From NCBI GenBank assembly GCA_016201575.1, contig JACQCN010000042.1, forward strand, positions 1 to 12,268: 12,268 nucleotides of DNA. Direction: 5' to 3'. The notes below the pieces were generated by a model. It worked only from the letters and a program-made list of their open reading frames with translations. It was not told the DNA's origin and searched no databases. A program made the position numbers and the translations under genes. Of this stretch, positions 7,353 through 12,162 are shown in pieces (position 1 is the stretch's first letter; every line of letters starts with the position of its first letter). Source of the stretch: Candidatus Rokuibacteriota bacterium. Its GTDB lineage: Bacteria > Methylomirabilota > Methylomirabilia > Rokubacteriales > CSP1-6.

Positions 7353-7532
7353 CTACGCAGCGGTGCCGATGAGCTGGCTGAGCGTGGCCCCACGGACGGC
7401 GAAGAGGGCGGCGGTCAGGAGCTGGCCCTTGGGGGTGAGCTTGTAGCGGTGGGTCTTGGCCGCCGCGTGGGGCAGCAGGAGGCCGCCGACGAGAGCGGGG
7501 ACCTTCAGCCACATCCGGCCGGGGCGTGACAT
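7353..7532 (-). CDS. 59-residue winged-helix-like ORF, probably a gene remnant
   Basis: ATG at 7532 to TAG at 7355-7353. The last ~40 residues, from KTHRYKLTPKGQ to TAALFAVRGATLSQLIGTAA, look like the C-terminal wing and helix of a winged-helix domain (THRYxLTxxGxxxxxALxxxR). I recall this pattern at the C-terminus of some transposase-like or uncharacterised proteins. The N-terminal part (MSRPGRMWLKVPALVGG) does not continue the fold, and no longer in-frame coding region fits upstream, where the frame becomes a shadow of the zinc-ribbon gene. It is therefore more likely a truncated remnant than a functional gene. It lies 20 bp downstream of the zinc-ribbon gene on the same strand and converges on the SDR. 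Confidence 0.45.
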   Translation of the reverse strand: MSRPGRMWLKVPALVGGLLLPHAAAKTHRYKLTPKGQLLTAALFAVRGATLSQLIGTAA

Positions 7533-7552
7533 GCGCCGGCTTTCGGCTCTGA

Positions 7553-8074
7553 TCAGGAGCGCCGCGCCGGGATCCGGGCCGGGCCGCGGCGGTGCTGGAT
7601 CAGGTCGCGGAGGGCGATCGTCCACCCGATCGCCCGCATCTGGTCGTCCTCGGCCGGGGACAGCCGCCGCTCCCGGCGCCGCTGCTCGCGCGGGGGTACG
7701 CCCCTGAGCTGCCGGCGTTCGCCCTGGCGCCGGTCCAGCACGACCTCGACGGTCTCGTTGCCGGCCAGCGCGCGCTTCACGAGCTCGAACAGCTTCACGC
7801 GGTTCCTGGCGACGATGAAGAGGTGCCGGACCATCTGGCGCTCGTCGTCCCGGCTGGCCGCCGCCTTGCCCCGCGCTTTCGTGAACACCTGCGACAGCGA
7901 TTCGGTCGGCGCGATCTCGAGGAAGCGGGCGAGGGAGGCCCACGTCTCGCCGCCGCAGGCCGGGCACTTCGTGCAGGCGACGTCGAAGCACTCGTCGCAG
8001 TCGAGGCAGAGCGCGACCCGGCGCAGGGGGGCGTGGAACCGGGGCGGGAGTGCCTTCTGGACGCGACCGGGCAT
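7553..8074 (-). CDS. Zinc-ribbon protein with DRRxGERR arginine-rich motif
   Basis: A 173-residue protein starting at ATG 8074. Six cysteines are arranged as CLDCDEC (23-29) and CTKCPAC (34-40), consistent with a small zinc ribbon or treble-clef. A helical region about 45-105 (RFLEIAPTESLSQVF, MVRHLFIVARNRVKLFELVK) follows, then a basic motif VVLDRRQGERRQLRG (111-125) and EQRRRERRL (130-138). I know this DRRxGERR motif as a recurrent tail of uncharacterised proteins in GC-rich environmental lineages, often near signalling genes; its function is unknown to me. A weak promoter may lie upstream on the minus strand (TTTCGA at 8119-8114, TAGGCT at 8096-8091). It is divergent from the decayed receiver gene. 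Zinc and nucleic-acid binding are plausible but inferred. Confidence 0.75.
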   Translation of the reverse strand: MPGRVQKALPPRFHAPLRRVALCLDCDECFDVACTKCPACGGETWASLARFLEIAPTESLSQVFTKARGKAAASRDDERQMVRHLFIVARNRVKLFELVKRALAGNETVEVVLDRRQGERRQLRGVPPREQRRRERRLSPAEDDQMRAIGWTIALRDLIQHRRGPARIPARRS

Positions 8075-8443
8075 GACGGATGTAAGATCTAGCCTAGTCC
8101 GAAGCGTCGACAGTCGAAAAGGATTTTTTCCGCGTCGTTCTCGTCTCGCACGACGCGCGAAGCCGCACGCTCCTGTCCGTGCTCCTCGAGTACTGCGGCG
8201 CGCTCGTGACGCGCGCCGAATCCGCGGATCACGCGCTCGCCATGATGCGTCAGGTCAGGCCCGAGGCGCTCGTGGTCGAGCTCGCCGGGACCAGGGAGGA
8301 GGCCTTCCGGCTGGTCGCCGGGCTCCGGGCCCGCGCACCGCACGAAGGCGGCGGGATTTTCCGCGGTCGCCCTTGCGGACGAGGGCGCGGGAGGGGGCGT
8401 GGAGACCGTGACCCGCCCTCGTCGTTCGCGCGCCGCGCGCTGA
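8073..8443 (+). pseudogene. Degenerate response-regulator receiver domain with two frame disruptions
   Basis: In the frame of 8098 the translation reads KDFFRVVLVSHDARSRTLLS and then SVLLEYCGALVTRAESADHA, followed by RPEALVVELAGTREEAFRLV. This is the beta1-alpha1-beta2-alpha2-beta3 order of a CheY-like receiver. No ATG/GTG/TTG precedes the domain in this frame, but ATG at 8073 one frame back gives MTDVRSSLVRSVDSRKGFF and would join if the T6 run at 8124-8129 had one T fewer. Downstream, the frame turns into arginine/glycine repeats at 8355. One T fewer in the T4 run (8357-8360) restores AVALADEGAGGGVE, ending at TGA 8441-8443. The phospho-acceptor aspartate is replaced by Glu (VVELAG), and the first acidic pair reads SHD. 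The alpha4-beta5 end with the conserved lysine is missing. It is probably a dead gene, though two sequencing errors are possible. Confidence 0.6.
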
Positions 8444-8460
8444 CAGCACGCCCGGAATTC

Positions 8461-8475
8461 GTCGCCGACGGCGAC
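8461..8475. repeat. Short perfect inverted repeat in the intergenic region before rsbU
   Basis: GTCGCC-GAC-GGCGAC has 6-bp arms around a 3-bp centre and lies 18 bp after the stop of the decayed receiver gene. It could be a weak transcript-end hairpin for that gene, but no T run follows directly (the next bases are AGAGTGTC). On the minus strand, TTGACA at 8485-8480 overlaps this area without a good -10 box. Confidence 0.25.
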
Positions 8476-8577
8476 AGAGTGTCAACCGCGTGTCGTTTTG
8501 GCCGAGGGAAAGGCCGCGCGACGCGGTGTAAGCACGCGACGGCGCTGTTTATTTGGAGTTTTCCGCCGACCCCGACG

Positions 8578-8593
8578 TGGCTCTATACTTGCA
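8578..8593 (+). promoter_or_regulatory. Sigma-54-like promoter overlapping a sigma-70-type -10 box, upstream of rsbU
   Basis: TGGCTCTATACTTGCA (8578-8593) matches the sigma-54 consensus TGGCACnnnnnTTGCW at the invariant GG (-24) and GC (-12), with the correct 10-bp separation; only the A of TGGCA differs. The same bases contain TATACT (8584-8589), a 5/6 sigma-70 -10 match, but the -35 position at 17-bp spacing is TTCCGC, a poor match. An AT-rich patch (about 8547-8564) lies directly upstream and could be an UP element or an IHF site. The predicted start is near 8596 (sigma-70) or 8604 (sigma-54), both upstream of the GGAGGT ribosome-binding site at 8608-8613. Which sigma factor is used cannot be decided from sequence alone. 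Confidence 0.45.
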
Positions 8594-8622
8594 CCGAGGC
8601 CGCGTGCGGAGGTGGCCACGGG

Positions 8623-9477
8623 ATGCTGAGCATCGGGAACAGCGACGCACCACAGGAGCTCCGCGCGGAGCCTCACGCGGAGCGGCGCGACCAGACGCGC
8701 GCGTTCGCGCCGTTGATGAACGTCCTCGGCGACTGGGCGTCGCCCGAGGACGTGGCGCAGCTCGGGCGCGACCTCGAGAGCGCCCGCGACATCCAGACGC
8801 GGCTCCTGCCGCCGGCTCTGCCGAGCCTGGCCGGCGTCGAGATCGGCGTCGCGCTCGCCGCCTCGAAGGTGATCGGCGGCGACTTCTACGATTTCGTCCC
8901 GATGCCCGGCGGGGTCGGCATCGTGGTCGGCGATGTGTCGGGCAAGGGCATCCCCGCCGCCCTCCTCATGGTGATGACGCGGACGCTGTTCCGCGCCGCC
9001 GCCCACGACGAGGACGAGCCGGGCGCGATCCTCGCCAAGGTCAACCGCGCCCTCTGCCGCGACCTCCCGCCCAGCATGTTCGTCACGATGGCCTTCGGCC
9101 GCCTCACGCTGGGCGCCGGGCGGCGGTTCGTCGTGTCCAACGCCGGGCACGTCCCGCCGCTGTTCCTCCAGCGCGGACGCACGCCCCGGCAGCTCGAGGT
9201 GGGGGGCACCGTGGTCGGTGTCTTCGAGGACTCGAAGTTCGAGACTCAGGAGATCATCCTCGCGCCGGGGGACCTGGTGGTAATGTGCACGGACGGGCTG
9301 ATCGAGAGCCCGGAGGGCGCGGGCATCGCGGTCGGCATCCAGTCGCTCACGCAGCGTGTCCAGGCGATCGCGGACCAGCCGGCCAAGGTCATCGCCCAGA
9401 CCTTGCTCAACGAGACGCGCACGCGGCAGGGCGGCGCCCTTCGCGACGATGCCACGCTGCTCGTCCTGAAGGCGTGA
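8623..9477 (+). CDS. rsbU: PP2C-family serine phosphatase of the RsbU/SpoIIE type
   Basis: A 284-residue Mn/Mg-dependent serine phosphatase that would dephosphorylate the STAS protein encoded two genes downstream. The ATG at 8623 is chosen because GGAGGT (8608-8613) precedes it by 9 bases; the frame is open further upstream only as readthrough of the decayed receiver region. It shows the linker ARDIQTRLLPP (54-64), GGDFYD (85-90), GDVSGKG (103-109), SNAGHVPP (172-179), TDGLIE (223-228) and RDDATLLVL (274-282), so the metal-binding aspartates (Asp87, Asp104, Asp224, Asp275/276) are present. The ~50-residue N-terminus has no GAF, PAS or receiver domain, so sensing must come from a partner or from the switch helix linker. 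It is first in an apparent rsbU-rsbW-rsbV operon. Confidence 0.93.
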   Translation: MLSIGNSDAPQELRAEPHAERRDQTRAFAPLMNVLGDWASPEDVAQLGRDLESARDIQTRLLPPALPSLAGVEIGVALAASKVIGGDFYDFVPMPGGVGIVVGDVSGKGIPAALLMVMTRTLFRAAAHDEDEPGAILAKVNRALCRDLPPSMFVTMAFGRLTLGAGRRFVVSNAGHVPPLFLQRGRTPRQLEVGGTVVGVFEDSKFETQEIILAPGDLVVMCTDGLIESPEGAGIAVGIQSLTQRVQAIADQPAKVIAQTLLNETRTRQGGALRDDATLLVLKA

Positions 9478-9482
9478 GGGAG

Positions 9483-9500
9483 CCGGCGCGACGGCGCCGG
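9483..9500 (+). other. GC hairpin between the phosphatase and anti-sigma kinase genes
   Basis: CCGGCGC-GACG-GCGCCGG forms a perfect 7-bp stem with a 4-base loop, beginning 6 bases after the rsbU stop and ending 13 bases before the GTG of the kinase gene. No good Shine-Dalgarno sequence precedes that GTG, apart from GGGAG at 9478-9482 immediately 5' of the stem. Folding of the stem would bring GGGAG near the start. It may couple translation or set the stoichiometry of the switch proteins. This is inference. Confidence 0.4.
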
Positions 9501-9513
9501 TCGACGCGCGCGC

Positions 9514-9939
9514 GTGCGGGCCGAGACCCTCGTGATCACCAGCGAGAGCCGCGAGCTGGCGCGCGTCCGCGCCTGGCTCGGTGAGCAGCTCGCGCGGCGG
9601 GGCCTCGATTCCCACGCGCAGTCCGCGCTGCAGGTGGCGGTGGGAGAGCTGACGACGAACTCGATCAAGCACGCGTACGAGGGCCGGGCGGGAGAGCCCA
9701 TCCACATCTCGGTGGAGTCGCGGGAGGACAGCGTGGTCATCCAGGTCGAGGACTTCGGGAAGCCCTTCGACCCTTCGCGCTACCGCCATCCGGATCTCGA
9801 CGAGATGAACGAGTCCGGCGTGGGGCTCTACATCGTGAAGCGCCTCGCCGACGAGCTGACCTACGATCTGGCCCGTGAGCGCGGGACGCGCTGGACGCTG
9901 GTGAAGTACCAGGCGGGAACGAGGCCGAGATCCGCATAG
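9514..9939 (+). CDS. rsbW: Anti-sigma factor serine kinase, RsbW/SpoIIAB type (HATPase_c_2)
   Basis: A 141-residue GHKL ATPase that would bind a sigma factor (or another client) and phosphorylate the STAS antagonist. Start GTG 9514 is the first possible start after the upstream TGA in the same frame. The N-box is GELTTNSIKHAY (44-55) with Glu45 and Asn49; the G1 box is VEDFGKPFDP (78-87) with Asp80; the G2 region is SGVGLYIVKRLADEL (101-115). Length and motifs match the RsbW group. No sigma factor gene is adjacent, so the client is unknown; such modules also regulate kinases, cyclases or secretion in Gram-negative bacteria. It lies 36 bp after the phosphatase gene and 19 bp before the STAS gene. 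Confidence 0.93.
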   Translation: MRAETLVITSESRELARVRAWLGEQLARRGLDSHAQSALQVAVGELTTNSIKHAYEGRAGEPIHISVESREDSVVIQVEDFGKPFDPSRYRHPDLDEMNESGVGLYIVKRLADELTYDLARERGTRWTLVKYQAGTRPRSA

Positions 9940-9958
9940 ACGCGGAGGAGGGAGCAGG

Positions 9959-10291
9959 ATGGAGATCGAGGTGACCCAGACCGGTGGCGTGACCCTCGTG
10001 GTGCCGAAGGGCGATCTCGACATGGGCACCGCCGACCAGATGAAGCGGACGCTCACGGAGCTGATCGAGAAGGGCCAGTCCAAGCTGGTCATGGACCTGA
10101 CCGACGTCGCGTACGTCGACAGCTCGGGGCTCGGCGCGCTGGTGGCCGCCATGAAGCGGGCCCGCGCGGTCGGCGGCAACCTGAAGCTCTGCGGCCTCCA
10201 GGAAGACGTGCGGTCGATCTTCGAGATGACGCGCCTGATCAAGGTGATGGCGGTGCACTCGGACCGGCAGGAGGCCGTGGCGTCCTGGTAG
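9959..10291 (+). CDS. rsbV: STAS-domain anti-sigma factor antagonist, RsbV/SpoIIAA type
   Basis: A 110-residue single STAS domain starting at ATG 9959 after a purine-rich GGAGGAGGGAGCAGG ribosome-binding site. Features are an N-terminal strand (TLVVPKGDLDMGTADQMKR, 12-30), VMDLTDVAYVDSSGLGALV (44-62) and KLCGLQEDVRSIFEMTRL at the C-terminal half. Ser55 in VDSSGLG is the position phosphorylated by RsbW-type kinases in SpoIIAA/RsbV. Unphosphorylated protein would sequester the kinase and free its client; the phosphatase two genes upstream reverses the phosphorylation. It is the last gene of the operon and is followed 5 bases later by a GC hairpin. Domain and residue assignment are secure; the physiological output is not. 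Confidence 0.94.
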   Translation: MEIEVTQTGGVTLVVPKGDLDMGTADQMKRTLTELIEKGQSKLVMDLTDVAYVDSSGLGALVAAMKRARAVGGNLKLCGLQEDVRSIFEMTRLIKVMAVHSDRQEAVASW

Positions 10292-10296
10292 ACGGC

Positions 10297-10318
10297 GGCC
10301 GGCGCCGCCGCGCCGGCC
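10297..10318 (+). terminator. GC-rich hairpin after the rsbUWV operon
   Basis: GGCCGGCG (10297-10304) and CGCCGGCC (10311-10318) are perfect 8-bp arms with a CCGCCG loop, starting 5 bases after the rsbV stop. There is no T tract, so this may be a processing or 3'-protection structure or part of a factor-dependent terminator. It separates the operon from the promoter of the transporter genes 18 bp downstream. Confidence 0.5.
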
Positions 10319-10336
10319 CGCGATGGCCGCCGCGCG

Positions 10337-10365
10337 TTGACGCGATCGGGCCGATCTCGTACACT
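10337..10365 (+). promoter_or_regulatory. Sigma-70 promoter of the MFS/ABC operon, apparently leaderless
   Basis: TTGACG (10337-10342), a 17-bp spacer and TACACT (10360-10365) match -35 (5/6) and -10 (4/6) boxes at ideal spacing. The predicted transcription start (about 10371-10374) coincides with the TTG start codon at 10374, only 8 bases after the -10 box. No Shine-Dalgarno sequence is present, so the mRNA is probably leaderless or nearly so. Confidence 0.6.
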
Positions 10366-10373
10366 GCCGTCGC

Positions 10374-11030
10374 TTGATCGACAGACACTTCCGCCGGGCG
10401 GTCATCCCGCTCGCCCTGTTCTTCGGCACCTTCGCCTGGTCCTTCGTCTACGTGAGCCTGCCCTTCTACATCCAGCACCTGAGCGGCGGCGCCGCCAGCA
10501 CGCTCCGCTGGACCGGCTGGATCCTCGGCGTCACGCCGCTGCTCACCGTGGTGATGGCGCCCGGGTGGGGCCGCCTGGCCGGGCCGCGCGACCCGAAGCT
10601 CTTCTACGTGGCGGTCCAGTCGCTGCAGGCCCTCGCCTTCTTCGGCATGACGCTGGCCCGCTCGCTCGGCGAGCTGCTGGCGGTCCGGCTGGTGCTCGGG
10701 CTCGTGGGCGCGTCGTCCGCCCTCCTCCTCTGCCTGGCGCCGCTGACGTCCGTCTGGGCCTTCGGCGCCGTGCGCTTCGTGCAGGTGCTGTGCGTCGCGC
10801 CGCTGTTCCCCATCGTGGTGACGGGCATCGCCCGGCACGGCGGCGGCGAGGTGATCGGCTTGGTCAACGGCGCGCGGATCGCCGCGGCGTTCGTGGGGCC
10901 GGTGCTGGCCACGAGCGTCCTCGCGTGGACGTCGCCGGCCATCCTCTACGTGGCCGTCGCCGCGCTCGGGCTCGGGTGCGTGCCGCTCGTGGGGCGCGGG
11001 TGGGCGGCCGGGCAGGAGGCGATGACGTGA
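10374..11030 (+). CDS. Half-length MFS-like membrane protein
   Basis: A 218-residue integral membrane protein from TTG 10374 to TGA 11028-11030. About seven hydrophobic segments are visible: 10-33, 47-67, 76-95, 100-123, 130-151, 165-184 and 187-206. Between segments 2 and 3, PGWGRLAGPRDPK (63-75) resembles MFS motif A. RLVLGLVGA (105-113) fits the start of TM4. The part from ASSALLLCLAPLTSVWAFGA (113-132) through LFPIVV (144-149), GLVNGARIAAAFVGP (162-176) and AWTSPAILY resembles TM9 to TM12. The family is usually about 400 residues with 12 TMs, so TM4-TM9 appear to be missing, with a joint near residues 111-115 (about 10704-10718). The reading frame is intact. Its stop overlaps the next gene's GTG by 4 bp. 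Transport activity is doubtful. Confidence 0.75.
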   Translation: MIDRHFRRAVIPLALFFGTFAWSFVYVSLPFYIQHLSGGAASTLRWTGWILGVTPLLTVVMAPGWGRLAGPRDPKLFYVAVQSLQALAFFGMTLARSLGELLAVRLVLGLVGASSALLLCLAPLTSVWAFGAVRFVQVLCVAPLFPIVVTGIARHGGGEVIGLVNGARIAAAFVGPVLATSVLAWTSPAILYVAVAALGLGCVPLVGRGWAAGQEAMT

Positions 11031-12115
11031 ATCGCCCGCTGGTCGATGTCCGCCTCGAGCGGGTCAGCGCGCAGGACGTCGCCCATGGCCCGATCGAGGA
11101 CGTCGACCTCTACATCCGCCACGGGGAGTTCTTCACGGTGGTCGGCGCGCAGCGCTCCGGGAAGTCGATGCTGCTGCGGCTCGTGGGCGGCTTCGCCGAG
11201 CCCCGGCCCGGCCGCGTCCTCGTCGACGGGCAGGATGTGACGCGGATGCCGGCGGGCCGGCGCGAGATGGGCTTCGTCTTCCAGGACGGCGCGCTGTGGC
11301 CGCACCTGAGCGTCTTCGATCACGTGGCCTTCGGGCTGCGCGCCCGGAGCGCCCCGCGCGAGCGGATCCAGCGCCACGTGCCCGTCGTGATCGGCCGGCT
11401 CGGTCTCGCCGGCCTCGAGGGCCGTCGGCCGGCCGCGCTCACGCTCGATCAGCAGCGCCGCCTGGCGCTGGCGCGGGCGCTCGCGGTGGAGCCGCGGGTG
11501 CTCCTGCTCGACGAGCCCCTGTCGCACCTGGAGCCGGCCGCGCGAAAGGCGCTCCGGCTCGAGCTGGCGCGGCTGCACGCCGACCTGGCGGTGACGACGC
11601 TGCACGCCACGCGCGACGCCGCCGACGCGCTGGCGCTCTCGGATCGGATCGCGGTGCTCGACGGCGGCCGGGTGATCCAGGTGGGCGAGCCGCCCGAGCT
11701 GTACTGGCGCCCGCGGAACCGGCTCGTCGCCGAGGCCCTCGGTCCCGCCAATCTGCTCCCCGTGCGCGTCGTGGAGGTCCGGGACACCGGCGTCGTGGTG
11801 GAGTCGCCGGGCGGCTCGCGCGCGCCGATCGCCGCCGAGGGGGCCTGGCGGCAGGGCGCGCAGGGCCTGCTGTGCACGCGGCCGGAGTCGCTGGGCCTGG
11901 TGGAGGCGGCGATGGGCCGGAAGCCGGGGTTCCCGGGAACGATCGCCCTCCGGGTCTTCGAGGGCACCCGGCACATGTACGAGGTCGACATCGGGGGCGG
12001 GGCGAAGCTGCGGGTGGAGCTGCCGGCGATCGGCGAGAGCTACATCTTCAGGTTGGGCGACGCCGTGCGGGTCGAGATCAGCTCGGAGACCGCCGTCCTG
12101 CTGGCCCCCGACTAG
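11027..12115 (+). CDS. ABC transporter ATPase, PotA/UgpC-like, with C-terminal TOBE region and degenerate signature
   Basis: A 362-residue ATPase starting at GTG 11027, whose GTGA overlaps the stop of the MFS-like gene. The nucleotide-binding domain (about 5-235) has Walker A GAQRSGKS (40-47), Q-loop VFQDGALWPHLS with Gln86, Walker B VLLLDEP (158-164, Glu163) and switch His193 in TLHATRDAADALAL. The D-loop reads SHLEP. The C-terminal region from about 243 (NLLPVRVVEV, then GTIALRVFEGTRHMYEVDIG) is a TOBE-type regulatory domain of the kind found in importers of sugars, polyamines and iron. The ABC signature LSGGQ is replaced by LTLDQ (138-142), although QQRRLALARAL follows normally. No permease or binding protein is adjacent; the only membrane partner in view is the half-length MFS-like protein. 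ATP binding is likely; efficient hydrolysis in a standard importer is uncertain. Confidence 0.9.
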   Translation: MNRPLVDVRLERVSAQDVAHGPIEDVDLYIRHGEFFTVVGAQRSGKSMLLRLVGGFAEPRPGRVLVDGQDVTRMPAGRREMGFVFQDGALWPHLSVFDHVAFGLRARSAPRERIQRHVPVVIGRLGLAGLEGRRPAALTLDQQRRLALARALAVEPRVLLLDEPLSHLEPAARKALRLELARLHADLAVTTLHATRDAADALALSDRIAVLDGGRVIQVGEPPELYWRPRNRLVAEALGPANLLPVRVVEVRDTGVVVESPGGSRAPIAAEGAWRQGAQGLLCTRPESLGLVEAAMGRKPGFPGTIALRVFEGTRHMYEVDIGGGAKLRVELPAIGESYIFRLGDAVRVEISSETAVLLAPD

Positions 12116-12125
12116 GAATCGGAGG

Positions 12126-12150
12126 GGGAGCTTTGGTCCGACACGCTCCC
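12126..12150. terminator. Possible weak hairpin after the ABC ATPase gene
   Basis: GGGAGC (12126-12131) and GCTCCC (12145-12150) form a 6-bp stem with a 13-base loop, 10 bases after the stop codon. There is no T tract on the + strand side. If a minus-strand gene ends at 12163, this would lie between convergent genes and could act in both directions. Confidence 0.3.
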
Positions 12151-12162
12151 AGCGCGCAGTAT

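Noticed and set aside
5146..7512. 788-codon open frame on the - strand opposite the amidohydrolase and SDR
   Set aside because: Low-complexity Arg/Gly/Ala/His composition, while the + strand encodes two recognisable enzymes with all motifs.
7353..7991. 212-codon minus-strand ORF as one gene
   Set aside because: Only its last ~59 codons look protein-like; the rest is the out-of-frame reading of the zinc-ribbon gene.
8179..8622. N-terminal extension of the phosphatase from GTG 8179, which would make a receiver-PP2C fusion
   Set aside because: Receiver and PP2C are in the same frame, but the 8355-8620 stretch is Arg/Gly-rich non-protein-like sequence containing the promoter and a strong ribosome-binding site for ATG 8623. 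The receiver continuation needs another frame and ends at TGA 8443.
8482..10242. 586-codon open frame on the - strand opposite rsbU-rsbW-rsbV
   Set aside because: Antisense shadow of three well-defined genes; no ribosome-binding site or domain.
10337..11026. N-terminal extension of the ABC ATPase ORF through the MFS-like gene
   Set aside because: This part is the +1-frame shadow of the membrane protein; GTG 11027 with the 4-bp overlap is the natural start.
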